From CAVSRC01 sp963830205 (GTDB taxonomy: Bacteria; Pseudomonadota; Alphaproteobacteria; Rhizobiales; Kaistiaceae), in NCBI GenBank assembly GCA_963830205.1, contig CAWHLP010000015.1:67475-131474 (forward strand): a stretch of 64,000 nucleotides of DNA, given 5' to 3'. Under the pieces are notes generated by a model. It was not told the origin of the DNA. It searched no databases and worked only from the letters and a program-made list of their open reading frames with translations. The translations under genes and the position numbers were made by a program. Shown piece by piece: positions 1 to 9,206 of the stretch. Positions within the stretch are counted from its first letter, which is position 1. The number at the start of each line of letters is the position of its first letter.

Positions 1-113
1 TTGAGGGAGGGTCAAAACCGCGAAGCGGTTTTGGGGAGGGGTCTGGATACCTCCGCAAATATACCCCCTCCCGAAATGCCTCCGGCATTTCGACCTCCCC
101 TCAAGTGGGAGGT
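1..113. repeat. Intergenic hairpin repeats at window start
   Basis: Non-coding stretch downstream of the phosphodiesterase gene. It holds two perfect stem-loops: arms at 14-21 and 25-32, and arms at 72-80 and 84-92. The second arm sequence (CGAAATGCC/GGCATTTCG) occurs again at about 58335-58353, so it belongs to a dispersed hairpin family. No T-tract follows, so I call it a repeat and not a proven terminator. Confidence 0.6.
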
Positions 114-881
114 TCAGGCCGTGCCCGGGGGAGCCGCGTCCGGGTCGAAGCCCTCGAAGGTGATCTGGTCGGTGTAGAGGCGCGCCTTTTCCCAGTCTTG
201 CGGGGTGCGCACGGTCCAGCAGATCAGCGGAATGCCGACATGGCGCAGCATCAGCGGGGCGTTGGCGGGCAGCGCCTTGATACCGAAGGAGACGAAATGC
301 GGCCAGACGATCGCCCCCGCCAGCAGATGGCGCAGCGCGAAGCGTTCCGGCCACGGGATGTGGCTCCAGTCGGGGCCGGCGGCAAAGTCGTCCGCGGTCA
401 TGCCGCGCGGCAGGGCAGGGGCCAGCCGCCGCATGGCGACCATCGACATGGGGTCGAACGACATCACGGCGGCCGGGCCCGAATAGGTGGCCAGAATCGG
501 CGCCACCGCCTTTTCGAGCTGCCGGTTGCCGGTCCACTGGCTCTTCAGCTCGATGACCAGCGGCACCCGCCCGTCGACCAGGTCGAGCAGTTCCTCCAGC
601 GTCGGGATGCCGGCATCGCTGTCATGCAGCCGGATCGCGCGCAATTCGGCCAGCGTGCGTGCGCCCACCGGCCCCTCTGCCTCGCTCAGCCGCTCGAGCG
701 TATCGTCGTGGAAGACGACGACGCGGCCGTCGGCGGTCAGCTGCACGTCGCACTCGATGGCGAAGTTGCGGGCGATCGCCGCTTCGGCCGCCGGCAGCGT
801 GTTCTCGATGCGGCGGGAAGAGCGGTCGTGGTAGCCCCGGTGCGCGATGGGCCGCGCCGTCAGCCAGGCGATATCCGCCAT
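114..881 (-). CDS. ugpQ: Glycerophosphodiester phosphodiesterase
   Basis: A 255-residue cytoplasmic GDPD-family enzyme, expected to hydrolyse glycerophosphodiesters to glycerol-3-phosphate and an alcohol. The family signature is clear: HRGY at residues 14-17, ENTL at 26-29, the metal-binding E43 and D45 (ECDV), and H58 in FHDDTLER. Later motifs include LVIELK and the C-terminal CWTVRTP. No signal peptide is visible, which fits an intracellular UgpQ-type protein, and the length is usual for that group. The gene lies 12 bases downstream of a RidA-family gene on the same strand, so the two are probably cotranscribed. The assignment to GDPD is firm; the exact substrate is inferred. Confidence 0.88.
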   Translation of the reverse strand: MADIAWLTARPIAHRGYHDRSSRRIENTLPAAEAAIARNFAIECDVQLTADGRVVVFHDDTLERLSEAEGPVGARTLAELRAIRLHDSDAGIPTLEELLDLVDGRVPLVIELKSQWTGNRQLEKAVAPILATYSGPAAVMSFDPMSMVAMRRLAPALPRGMTADDFAAGPDWSHIPWPERFALRHLLAGAIVWPHFVSFGIKALPANAPLMLRHVGIPLICWTVRTPQDWEKARLYTDQITFEGFDPDAAPPGTA

Positions 882-893
882 TGTCTTCTTGCC

Positions 894-1355
894 TCAGGCG
901 ACCTCGACGATGACCTCGACCTCGACCGCCGCGCCGAGCGGTAGCGTCGCCATGCCGACCGCCGAACGGGCATGCTTGCCGCGCTCGCCGAGGACTTCGA
1001 TGAGGAAATCGGAGCAGCCGTTGACCACCCGGTGCGGGTCGGTGAAGTCGGGGGTGCAGTTGACGAAGCCGGTAAGCTTGACGATGCGCTTGACCTTCTC
1101 CAGGTCGCCCAGTGCCGCCTTGAGCTGCGCCAGGATGTTGATGGCGCAGATGCGGGCGGCCTTCTGGCCTTCCTCGACGCCGTGCTCGCGGCCGAGCTTG
1201 CCGAGGTATTTCTCCTCGCCGAGGATGGAGACCTGGCCGGAGACGTAAAGGATGTGGCCGGTCGCCACGGTCGGCACGTAGCTGGCGGCCGGTGCCGGCG
1301 GTACCGGCAGGGTCACGCCCAACGCCTTGAGGCGTTCCTCGGCAGTTTCGGCCAT
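894..1355 (-). CDS. RidA/YjgF-family protein
   Basis: A 153-residue protein of the RidA (YjgF/YER057c/UK114) superfamily, whose best-known members deaminate reactive enamine/imine intermediates. The start at 1355 (MAETAEERLK) is chosen because the frame stays open to 1940, antisense to eipB, and the family begins here. Seen motifs: GHILYVSGQVS near residue 32, the helix DLEKVKRIVKLTGFVN, and the C-terminal strand LPLGAAVEVEVIVEVA. This longer subtype (about 150 residues) differs from the canonical 130-residue RidA, so deaminase activity should not be assumed. It leads an apparent two-gene unit with the phosphodiesterase. Confidence 0.88.
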   Translation of the reverse strand: MAETAEERLKALGVTLPVPPAPAASYVPTVATGHILYVSGQVSILGEEKYLGKLGREHGVEEGQKAARICAINILAQLKAALGDLEKVKRIVKLTGFVNCTPDFTDPHRVVNGCSDFLIEVLGERGKHARSAVGMATLPLGAAVEVEVIVEVA

Positions 1356-1439
1356 TGCTTTTCCTCGTCCGTTGTCCTGTTGTGGCCGATCTAGTCGCGC
1401 AGAAACCGGGGCGACGCAAGAACCTTGGAGCCGCCGTCC

Positions 1440-2267
1440 ATGCAATTCCGCTCGGTCGCCTGGCTTGCCGGCCTTGCCGGCCTGACGCTGCTTGCCCCCG
1501 TCGCCGGCGCCGATACGCCGGAACTGGCGTCCTACCGCGCGGTCTACGACCTGGCGATCGACGACAGCGGCGGCGAGGTGGCCGCGTCGGCGACGGTCAG
1601 CGGCCGCATGGTGGTCGAGTTCACCGGCTCGGCGTGCAGCGGCTACAAGAGCAAGATGCGCATCGTCACCGAAGGCGAGGACGACGAAGGCAACAACCAG
1701 GTCACCGATGCGCGCACCGACACGGTCGAGACGGCGAACGGGCGCTACCAGTTCACCAACGAGACCTATGTCAACGATTCGCTCGCCGACCAGTCGGTGG
1801 GCGTGGCGACGCGCAACGCCGACGGCATCACGGTCAAGCTGACCAAGCCCGGCGACAAGAGCTTCCCGCTTTCCCGCGACGTGGTGTTTCCCACCGAGCA
1901 GATGAAGCGCGTGCTGGCGGCCGCCGCCGCGGGCCAGCACTTCGTCGGGATGGACATCTATGACGGCTCGGAGACCGGCGAGGTGGTCTTCGCCACCGCG
2001 GCCGTCATCGGCAAGGTGTCATCGGCGTCCGACGACTACGGCGACGAGACGCTGGTCGGCGATGCCGGCTTTGCCGGGCTGCCGCACTGGCCGGTAACGG
2101 TGAGCTACTTCGAGAAGGGGACCGGCACCGACGATGCGCCGAGCTACGTCACCTCGTTCGTGGTCTATGCGAACGGCATCGGCCGCGCGCTCAGGATCGA
2201 CTACGGCAAGTTCGCCCTCAAGGGCCACTTGAGCCATCTGGAGGTCCTGCCGACGCCGAAGTGCTGA
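1440..2267 (+). CDS. eipB: EipB-like periplasmic envelope protein (DUF1849)
   Basis: A 275-residue secreted protein of the DUF1849 family. Brucella EipB is a periplasmic beta-spiral protein needed for envelope integrity. Residues 1-24 form a signal peptide (hydrophobic core, GADTP after the likely cleavage site). A Cys near residue 66 (GSACSGYKSK) and the terminal Cys 275 (LPTPKC) match the conserved disulfide pair of EipB. The ATG at 1440 is preferred; an in-frame TTG at 1425 would add five residues upstream of the signal peptide. It is divergent from the RidA gene and convergent with a periplasmic L,D-transpeptidase, which suits a cell-wall neighbourhood. Confidence 0.82.
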   Translation: MQFRSVAWLAGLAGLTLLAPVAGADTPELASYRAVYDLAIDDSGGEVAASATVSGRMVVEFTGSACSGYKSKMRIVTEGEDDEGNNQVTDARTDTVETANGRYQFTNETYVNDSLADQSVGVATRNADGITVKLTKPGDKSFPLSRDVVFPTEQMKRVLAAAAAGQHFVGMDIYDGSETGEVVFATAAVIGKVSSASDDYGDETLVGDAGFAGLPHWPVTVSYFEKGTGTDDAPSYVTSFVVYANGIGRALRIDYGKFALKGHLSHLEVLPTPKC

Positions 2268-2286
2268 GACCGAAGGGGTACAGAAT

Positions 2287-2312
2287 GGGGCAGGGGCCTG
2301 AGCGCCTGCCCC
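2287..2312. terminator. Stem-loop between convergent genes
   Basis: Arms GGGGCAGG (2287-2294) and CCTGCCCC (2305-2312) lie just after the eipB stop and 19 bases before the end of the convergent L,D-transpeptidase gene. The position fits a shared terminator, but neither side has a T-run. Confidence 0.35.
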
Positions 2313-2330
2313 CATCCGCAGGACCGGTCC

Positions 2331-2882
2331 CTAGCGCAGGAACGGCAGGAACGGAATCAGCGGCTTGCGGTTCTGCGGGTCCTGCGCCGAAGCCAGTTCG
2401 GTCATCGGCGCCAGCCCGGCATTGGCCACCGTGGCCGTCCCACCGGAATTGCGCACCTGCACCACCGTGCTCGCGATCGATTCGCGCTTCACCAGGTCCC
2501 ACAGGATGGCGGCGTTCTTGACCGAGATGCGCACGCAGCCGTGCGAGGCCGCCTGGCCGAGACGGCGCGGCTCATCGGTGCCGTGCACCGCGATGCCCGA
2601 CGCCGTGAAGAAGATCGCATAGGGCATCGGCGCGTTGTCGTATTCCTCGCTGCGATGGTCCTTGTCCATGCGGAACGGCCGGAAGGTGCCGCTCGGCGTG
2701 TCGTAGCCCGGCCTGCCGGTCGATACCGGCCAGATGTAGCGCGGCTGGCCATCGACCACGACGGTCATGCGCTGGGTGGATTTGTCGACGCTGATCAGAA
2801 TATCGGCGCGCGCCACCTGGCTGAGCGCCAGAACTGCGATGAAAGCCCCGGCCAATGACGGGATGGAGCGACGGATATTCAT
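2331..2882 (-). CDS. L,D-transpeptidase (YkuD family), short form
   Basis: A 183-residue exported L,D-transpeptidase. Such enzymes make 3-3 peptidoglycan cross-links or attach proteins to the wall through a catalytic cysteine. Residues 1-26 are a signal peptide ending ARA. The YkuD catalytic site is visible: H100 (IAVHGTDEP) and C116 (ASHGCVRIS), with the usual spacing. The substrate-side motif TPSGTFRPFRM is at about 62-72. The C-terminal 45 residues are low complexity. It points toward eipB and is divergent, across 364 bases, from a second and larger L,D-transpeptidase, so two paralogous wall enzymes share a promoter region. Confidence 0.9.
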   Translation of the reverse strand: MNIRRSIPSLAGAFIAVLALSQVARADILISVDKSTQRMTVVVDGQPRYIWPVSTGRPGYDTPSGTFRPFRMDKDHRSEEYDNAPMPYAIFFTASGIAVHGTDEPRRLGQAASHGCVRISVKNAAILWDLVKRESIASTVVQVRNSGGTATVANAGLAPMTELASAQDPQNRKPLIPFLPFLR

Positions 2883-3246
2883 GGGTTGCCTCCGATCTCT
2901 GCTCGGCGTGACCGCCGAAATTCATGGAGCCCATATGGTCGCAAACCCGGATAACTTCAGTGAACGCGGTCACAGCTCGGCCAATTCATCCGCTCTCTGG
3001 CCGGGCGGGCGGACGGCCGCGGCCCGGAATGTCGGCTTTTGAGACAGGAGCGGTCGTTCCTGTTTACCTTGGGCGCAGACCGCGGTTGACCCAGGGCGGA
3101 CACGGACGTGTCCTATGTGTCATAGGGCAAGATCAAGAGTTGGTGAGGCGCACCAGGAACGTTTCATTTTCGGCTGCGTCTGCCTATGCTGGATGCACTA
3201 GCGAAGTTCACCGCAATCGGCGAAATAAACTGGCATTCCGTTCTCC
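2883..3246. promoter_or_regulatory. Divergent intergenic region of two L,D-transpeptidase genes
   Basis: A 364-base gap between two outward-facing genes, so it should carry both promoters. I see no gene, strong hairpin or recognised operator in it. Its base composition is less GC-rich than the flanks, as expected for promoters. Confidence 0.4.
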
Positions 3247-4854
3247 ATGGTTCACGCTCACTTGACACAATTCACCGCGGCAATGCGGCGTTGGGGGCCT
3301 GCTCCCGTCGTGCTGCTCGCCGCGATGGTCACGCTCATGGCGCCGAGCGCCGACGCCACGGCGCGAAAGGCGCCTCCCGCGCAACAGACCGTGGAGAAGG
3401 CGCAGCGCGCCGCCGGCGAGCCGATCATGGCGGTCGTGTCGATCAAGTCCCAGCGGGTCACCTTCTACGATGCCGACGGCTGGATCATGCGGGCCCCGGT
3501 GTCCACCGGTACCAAGGGACGCGAGACGCCGGCCGGCGTCTTCGCCGTCATCGAGAAGGACAAGGACCACCACTCGACCATGTATGACGATGCCTGGATG
3601 CCGAACATGCAGCGCATCACCTGGAACGGCATCGCGCTGCACGGCGGGCCGCTGCCCGGCTATGCCGCCTCGCATGGCTGCATCCGCATGCCCTACGGCT
3701 TTGCCGAGAATCTGTTCGACAAGACGCGCATCGGCATGCGCGTGATCATTTCGCCGAACGATGCCGCCCCGGTCGATTTCTCCCACCCGGCACTGTTTCA
3801 GCCCGACGCGGAGGCCATCGCGGCTGCTCCGGCGCGGGCCGAGACGCTGGCGAGCGCGGCCGCGGACGCGGTCACGGCGGCTGCCGAAGCCAAGAAGGCT
3901 GCCACTGCCTCGGCGCGCGAGGCGGCAGCCCTGGCGAAGTCGGTGCGCAAGCTGGAAATTGCCAAGACCCGCGCCGACGCCAGGCTGGCCGCCGCCGACA
4001 AGGCGATCGCCGCGGCGGAGCGCGCACAGGCGCGGGCCGCGGACCTGCAGCAGAAGGCCGCCGCCGTCGTTGCCGACCCGGCGACGCAGACCGGCACCGC
4101 CAAGACCCGCGCCGACGCCAAGCTGGCCGCCGCCGAAAAGGCAGTCGCCGCCGCGGACCAGGCAAAGGCGCAGGCCGAGGAGATGAAGCAGAAGGCCGTC
4201 ACCGACGCCGCCGACCTGGCGACGCAGCTCGACACCGCCAAGGCCGACGCGAAGCTGAAGGGCGACGCCGCTGCCGCCGCCAAGGACGCCGCCAAGGCGG
4301 CCGATACCCAGAAGGTCGATGCCGCCAAGGCAGCCAGCGAGGCCAGGCTCGCGCTCGAGCCGGTCTCGGTCTACATCAGCCGCGCCACCCAGAAGCTTTA
4401 CGTGCGGCGCAACACCCACAAGCCATGGCCGGATGGCGGCGAGGTGTTCGATTCGTCCATCGAGGTTCCGGTCGCGATCCGCGATCCCGAAAAGCCGATC
4501 GGCACGCACATCTTCACGGCGATGGCGGAGGACAACGGCGCGCTGCGCTGGACCGCGGTGACGATCGAAAACGGCGACAACGCCGAGGACGCCCTCGACC
4601 GCATCACCATCCCGCCGGACGTGCTCGAGCGCATCGCGCCGACCGCGGTGCCGCGCTCCTCGATCATCATCTCGGACGAGCCGCTGAGCAAGGAAACCAA
4701 CTACCGCACCGAGTTCGTCGCGGTGCTCAGCGACTATCCGCAGGGCGGCTTCATCACGCGCCAGCCCACGCCCAACAGCGGCGTTACCCTGCCTGTGGCG
4801 ACTGGACGGAAGGGCAGGAACGGCTTCGGCTTCTTTTCGCTTTTCGGCAACTAG
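3247..4854 (+). CDS. L,D-transpeptidase with Ala-rich coiled coil and C-terminal YkuD-like domain
   Basis: A 535-residue exported enzyme in three parts. After a signal peptide (hydrophobic stretch about 17-33, ADA), a complete YkuD catalytic domain spans about 58-175 with H132 (IALHGGPLPG) and C145 (ASHGCIRMP). Residues about 185-365 are an Ala/Lys/Glu-rich coiled coil with internal repeats built on TRADAKLAAAEKA. Residues about 365-510 look like a second YkuD fold (EPVSVYISRATQKLYVRR) but no HGC motif is present, so it is probably non-catalytic. The rod could let the enzyme span the periplasm; that is inference. An ATG at 3283 is an alternative start that also leaves a signal peptide. Confidence 0.85.
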   Translation: MVHAHLTQFTAAMRRWGPAPVVLLAAMVTLMAPSADATARKAPPAQQTVEKAQRAAGEPIMAVVSIKSQRVTFYDADGWIMRAPVSTGTKGRETPAGVFAVIEKDKDHHSTMYDDAWMPNMQRITWNGIALHGGPLPGYAASHGCIRMPYGFAENLFDKTRIGMRVIISPNDAAPVDFSHPALFQPDAEAIAAAPARAETLASAAADAVTAAAEAKKAATASAREAAALAKSVRKLEIAKTRADARLAAADKAIAAAERAQARAADLQQKAAAVVADPATQTGTAKTRADAKLAAAEKAVAAADQAKAQAEEMKQKAVTDAADLATQLDTAKADAKLKGDAAAAAKDAAKAADTQKVDAAKAASEARLALEPVSVYISRATQKLYVRRNTHKPWPDGGEVFDSSIEVPVAIRDPEKPIGTHIFTAMAEDNGALRWTAVTIENGDNAEDALDRITIPPDVLERIAPTAVPRSSIIISDEPLSKETNYRTEFVAVLSDYPQGGFITRQPTPNSGVTLPVATGRKGRNGFGFFSLFGN

Positions 4855-4925
4855 CGAGCCTGCATCCGCGCGTGCCTCAGCCGCACCCAGGCTGGCGCGG
4901 AGCCCATCTCGGCCGCCGCGCGTGC

Positions 4926-4975
4926 GTTTGGGCGTCCTCTCCCCCCTTGCGGGGGAGAGACAGAGAGGGGGCAGG
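4926..4975. repeat. C/G-rich hairpin repeat between convergent genes
   Basis: The segment has a CTCTCCCCCC...GGGGGAGAG stem-loop followed by a purine-rich tail. The same kind of hairpin occurs near 9125-9150, 57160-57185, 58270-58300 and 58980-59012, so this is a dispersed intergenic element rather than a gene-specific signal. Confidence 0.45.
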
Positions 4976-6281
4976 CTATGGCCGCGGCTTCTTCGCCGTA
5001 TCGAACACCAGCCCCAGCTCCACCGCCTTGGTGCCGAAGCGGTCGCGGATGACGTCGACGGCGTGCTCGGCCTTGGCGCGCTTGCCGGCGGCCGGGTCGA
5101 TGAGGTCGCTGGGGTCGGCCAGCGCCGGATCGGCGAATTCGGACACGCCGATGCCGATCAGGCGGAACTTCGTCCGTCCGTCCGCCTCGCGGGCGAGCAG
5201 CTCGGACCCGGCCTGGAAGATGCGGTCGGCAAGCTGGGTCGGGTCGGCGAGGTGGCGGCTGCGGGTGCGCAGGCGGAAATCGGTGGTCTTGAGCTTGAGC
5301 GTCACCACGACGCCGGCCATCTCCGCCTTCTTCAGCCGCCGCGACACCTTCTCCGACAGCGCCCTGCAGGATTGCCTTCAGTTCGTGCGGGTCGGCGATG
5401 TCGCTGTCGAAGGTGGTCTCGTTGCTGACGCTCTTGGCCTCGCCGTGCGGCTCGACCGTGCGGCTGTCGTCGCCGCGCGACAGCCGCGCCAGGCGGAGCC
5501 CCATGCTGCCGTAGCGGCGGCCGAGCGTGGCCTCGTCCATGCGCTGCAGCGTGCCGATATTGCGGATGCCGTCGGCGGCGAGCCGCGCCTGCATGGCCTT
5601 GCCGACGCCCCAGATGAGGCCGACCGGCTTCGACGCCAGGAAGCTCACCGCCTCGGCCTCGCCGATCACCGAGAAGCCGCGCGGCTTCTCGAAATCGGAG
5701 GCGATCTTGGCGAGGAACTTGTTGAAGGAGAGGCCGATCGACACGGTGATGCCGATCTCCTTCTCGATGCGGCTCTGGAGCTTGGCCAGCGCCAGGGCAG
5801 GGGGCCCGTGGTGCAGCCGCTCGGTGCCGGCCATGTCCATGAAGGCCTCGTCGATCGACAGCGGCTCGACCAGGGGCGTCAGCGACTGCATGAGCTCGCG
5901 CACCTCGCGCCCGACGCGGCTGTATTTCTCGAAGTCCGGCCGGACGACGACCGCCTCGGGGCAGGCTTCCAGCGCCTTGAACATGGGCATGGCCGAGCGC
6001 ACGCCCTTGATCCGGGCGATGTAGCAGGCGGTCGCCACCACGCCGCGCTTGCCGCCGCCGACGATCACCGGCTTGTCGGCAAGTTCCGGGTGGTCGCGTT
6101 TTTCGATCGCCGCATAGAATGCGTCGCAGTCGAGGTGGGCGATGGTCAGCTTGAAAAGCTCGGGATGGCGCAAGAGCCGCGGGCTACCACAGGCGGCGCA
6201 ACGCAGCCCGCCGGCCGCCGCCAGCGTCAGGCAATCGCGGCAGAAACCGGGCGTTTCGGCGATTTTCTCTGGCGCCGCCAT
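4976..6281 (-). CDS. dinB: DNA polymerase IV (Y family), frameshifted as sequenced
   Basis: Translesion DNA polymerase IV. The frame starting at 6281 reads a four-Cys N-terminal segment (CRDC, CAAC) seen in rhizobial Pol IV, then the polymerase core: DCDAFYAAIE, the catalytic SIDEAFMD, GVGKAMQARL, and the little-finger start SNETTFDSDI. It leaves frame after DPHELKAILQ. The rest (ALSEKVSRRLKKAEM to DTAKKPRP) is in another frame ending at 4976. One extra base in the CCC/CTG run at about 5361-5366 explains the break. Both halves are well conserved, so a sequencing indel is as likely as a real mutation. Reassembled length is about 434 residues, somewhat long because of the N-terminal extension. 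Confidence 0.85.
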
Positions 6282-6428
6282 CGTCTCGTCCGATCGGCTC
6301 GACTTGAGGCGAGGCTAGCCGGCGCCGGGCAGGCGTTCAATGGACGCATGGGAGCCTCCTGTCATTGGCCTTGCCGGCGGAAAAGCCCCTCTGCTAAGAC
6401 GGCGGAACTTCAACGGAATTTGCCTGAG

Positions 6429-6716
6429 ATGTCAGTCGACAAGGACACGGTCAAGCGCGTGGCGCATCTCGCCCGCATCGCGGTCAGCGACGCGGAGGCC
6501 GAGAAGCTCCAGGGCGACCTCAACACCATCCTCGGCTTCGTCGAGCAGCTGAACGAGGTCGACGTCACCGGCGTCGAGCCGATGACGGCGGTGCTGCCCA
6601 TGACCATGAAGCTGCGCGAGGACGCGGTCACCGACGGCGCCAAGGCCGACGCGGTCGTGGCCAACGCGCCGGCGCGCGAGGAGCATTTCTACGTCGTGCC
6701 GAAAGTGGTCGAATGA
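6429..6716 (+). CDS. gatC: Asp-tRNA(Asn)/Glu-tRNA(Gln) amidotransferase subunit C
   Basis: The 95-residue GatC, which ties together GatA and GatB in the amidotransferase that converts misacylated Glu-tRNA(Gln) or Asp-tRNA(Asn) to the right product. It begins MSVDKDTVKRVAHLARIAVS, has the usual NTILGFVEQLNEVDVTGVEPM core, and ends REEHFYVVPKVVE as in alphaproteobacteria. Its stop overlaps the next start by four bases (ATGA), so gatC, a GNAT gene and gatA form one operon. gatB lies about 5.7 kb beyond the end of gatA. Confidence 0.95.
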   Translation: MSVDKDTVKRVAHLARIAVSDAEAEKLQGDLNTILGFVEQLNEVDVTGVEPMTAVLPMTMKLREDAVTDGAKADAVVANAPAREEHFYVVPKVVE

Positions 6717-7210
6717 CGACGATGACGGCACCGGCCGCGCCCTCTATGACGATCGCGGTCGAAACGCCCCTTCAGGACGACGTGCGCACCCTGGTCGCGG
6801 CGCTCAACGCCTATCTCATCCCGCTCACCCCGCGCGAGTTCCAGTTCCAGTTGACCGCCGAGCAGATGGCCGAGCCGACGGTGACCGTCTTCGTCGCCCG
6901 CGATTCCGACGGCCGGCCGCTGGGCATGGGCGCGCTCAAGGATCACGGCGGCGGCTTGGGCGAAGTCAAGCGCATGTTCACGCTGCCCGACGTCCGCGGA
7001 AAGCGCCTTGGCTCGCTGCTGCTTGGGCGCATCGAGGCACTGGCCCGACAGAAGGGCATCACGCGGCTGGTGCTGGAGACCGGCGAGGCGGAAGGCTTCG
7101 AGCCGGCCTGGCGCGTCTATGAGCGCGGCGGCTTCAGCCAGTGCGGCGCCGTCCTCGACTATCCCGATTCCGGCTATTCGCGCTTCTACGAAAAGCACCT
7201 GTCCGCATGA
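6713..7210 (+). CDS. GNAT-family N-acetyltransferase
   Basis: A 165-residue GNAT protein. The acetyl-CoA site is visible as VRGKRLGSLLLGRIEALAR (about 95-113), the R/Q-x-x-G-x-G/A-type loop, followed by the strand ITRLVLETG and a C-terminal YERGGFSQCGA. The substrate is unknown. The gene sits between gatC and gatA with four-base ATGA overlaps at both ends, which implies translational coupling. Such an acetyltransferase among gat genes recurs in Rhizobiales, but I know of no proven role in tRNA amidation. Confidence 0.85.
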   Translation: MTTMTAPAAPSMTIAVETPLQDDVRTLVAALNAYLIPLTPREFQFQLTAEQMAEPTVTVFVARDSDGRPLGMGALKDHGGGLGEVKRMFTLPDVRGKRLGSLLLGRIEALARQKGITRLVLETGEAEGFEPAWRVYERGGFSQCGAVLDYPDSGYSRFYEKHLSA

Positions 7211-8689
7211 CCGATCTCACCGCTTTCACTATCGCCGACATCCGCGACGGCCTTGCCGCCCGCCGCTTCTCCGCCGTCGAGCTGACCGAGGCCTACCTCA
7301 AGGCGATGGCCCAGGCGCGCGCCCTCAACGCCTATATCGTCGAGACGCCGGAGAAGGCGCTGGCCATGGCCGCCGACAGCGACCAGCGCATCGCCAGCGG
7401 CGATGCCCGCCCTCTGGAGGGCGTGCCGCTCGGCATCAAGGACCTGTTCTGCACCGAGGGCGTCCACAGCCAGGCGGGGAGCCATGTGCTCGACGGCTTC
7501 AAGCCGACCTACGAGTCGACGGTGACCGCCAATCTGTGGGCCGACGGCGCCGTCATGCTGGGCAAGCTCAACATGGACGAGTTCGCCATGGGCTCGTCCA
7601 ACGAGACCTCCTATTACGGCCCGGTCGTGAGCCCGTGGCGGTCGCAGGGCTCCAACGCGCCGCTGGTCCCCGGCGGCTCGTCCGGCGGCTCGGCCACCGC
7701 GGTCTCGGCGCATCTCTGCGCCGGCGCCACCGCCACCGATACCGGCGGCTCCATCCGCCAGCCCGCCGCCTTCACCGGCACGGTCGGCATCAAGCCGACC
7801 TATGGCCGCTGCTCGCGCTGGGGCATCGTCGCCTTCGCCTCGTCGCTCGATCAGGCCGGGCCGATCGCCCGCGACCGTGCGCGACGCGGCGATCATGCTG
7901 AAGTCGATGGCGAGCGTCGATGCCAAGGACGCCACCTCCGCCGATGTGCCGGTGCCGGACTACGAGGCGGCGCTGGGGCAGGGGGTCAAGGGCCTCAAGA
8001 TCGGCATCCCCAAGGAGTACCGCGTCGCGGGCATGCCGGCCGAGATCGAGGCGCTGTGGGAAGAGGGCAAGGCGTGGCTGAAGGCGGCCGGCGCGACAAT
8101 CGTCGACATCTCGCTGCCCCATACCAAGTATGCTTTGCCGGCTTATTATATCGTCGCCCCGGCCGAGGCCTCGTCCAACCTCGCCCGCTACGACGGCGTG
8201 CGCTATGGCCTGCGCGTCCCCGGCGACGACGTCATCTCCATGTACGAGGCGACCCGCTCGGCCGGCTTCGGCAAGGAGGTCAAGCGCCGCATCCTGATCG
8301 GCACCTATGTCCTCTCCGCCGGTTACTACGACGCCTATTATCTCCGCGCCCAGCGCGTGCGCACGCTGATCAAGCGCGATTTCGAGACGGTCTTCGCCGA
8401 GGGCATCGACGCCATCCTGACCCCGGCGACGCCGACCGCCGCCTTCGGCCTGGAAGCGATGGCGCTGGCCTCGCCGATCGAGATGTACCTCAACGACGTC
8501 TTCACGGTCACCGTCAACATGGCCGGCCTGCCGGGCATCTCGGTGCCCGCCGGCAAGACGGCGGAGGGCCTGCCGCTCGGCCTCCAGCTCATTGGCCGCC
8601 CCTTCGACGAGGCGACGTTGTTCCGCGCCAGCGAAGTCATCGAGGACGCCGCCGGCCACTTCACGCCAGAACGGTGGTGGACCGCATGA
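7207..8689 (+). CDS. gatA: Asp/Glu-tRNA amidotransferase subunit A, frameshifted as sequenced
   Basis: The amidase-signature subunit that frees ammonia from glutamine for tRNA-dependent amidation. The frame from 7207 reads MTDLTAFTIADIRDG, the catalytic Lys of GVPLGIKDLFCT, and the Gly/Ser-rich signature VPGGSSGGSA with a downstream DTGGSIRQPA that supplies the catalytic Ser pair. It breaks after GPIARD near 7873, where an extra G seems present. The rest (TVRDAAIMLKSMAS to PERWWTA) continues in another frame to 8689. No slippery heptamer or alternative gatA is visible. As Gat is normally essential in alphaproteobacteria, I take this as a sequencing or assembly indel. Joined, the protein is about 493 residues, the family norm. 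Confidence 0.9.
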
Positions 8690-9084
8690 CCCGTCAGAAT
8701 ATCGCTTCCGGCAGCCCCTATGAGCCGGTGATCGGCTTTTCGCGCGCGGTGCGCATCGGCAACACGATCGCCATCAGCGGCACCGCGCCGATCGGCCCGG
8801 ACGGCAAGACGGCCGGCGTCGGCGACGTCGCGGCGCAGGTCCGCCGCTGCTGCGCCATCGCCGGCGAAGTTCTCGCCAAGGCCGGCGCCAGCCTCGACGA
8901 TGTCATCCGCACGCGCATGTATCTCACCAACGCCGCCGACTGGGAGACGGCCGGCCGCGCCCATGGCGAGACCTTCGGCTCGATCCGCCCGGCATCGACC
9001 ATGGTCGTGGTCAAGGCGCTGCTCGATCCCGACTGGCTGGTCGAGATGGAATTCGACGCGGTGGTTGCGTCCGAACACGCCTGA
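8686..9084 (+). CDS. RidA-family protein
   Basis: A 132-residue member of the RidA (YjgF) superfamily, of the usual length. Seen: the start MTRQNIASGSPYEPVIGFSR, the GNTIAISGTAPIG strand, the helix ASLDDVIRTRMYLTNAADW, and RPASTMVVVKALLDPDWLVEMEFDA. It starts on an ATGA overlap with the gatA stop, so it belongs to the gatC-GNAT-gatA operon. It is one of three RidA-type genes in this window, and the three are only distantly alike. Confidence 0.87.
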   Translation: MTRQNIASGSPYEPVIGFSRAVRIGNTIAISGTAPIGPDGKTAGVGDVAAQVRRCCAIAGEVLAKAGASLDDVIRTRMYLTNAADWETAGRAHGETFGSIRPASTMVVVKALLDPDWLVEMEFDAVVASEHA

Positions 9085-9206
9085 TCGACATTCAGACGTT
9101 GCTCGGCATCGGAGGGTCCGCCACCTCCCCCCTTGTGGGGGAGGGGGAGACAAGATAGGGCCGTCACTGAATGTCGATGGCGCCTGGTGCAGGGTAATCC
9201 CGCGGC

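Noticed and set aside
622..1419. A 265-codon minus-strand frame overlapping the phosphodiesterase and RidA genes
   Set aside because: Arg/Pro-rich shadow out of frame with both real genes.
4425..6716. A 763-codon plus-strand frame that ends as gatC
   Set aside because: Only its last 95 codons are GatC. The rest is opposite dinB and out of frame with the L,D-transpeptidase gene.
7860..7880. Programmed frameshift in gatA
   Set aside because: No slippery heptamer or stimulatory structure is visible, and many other genes here have similar breaks, so an indel error is simpler.
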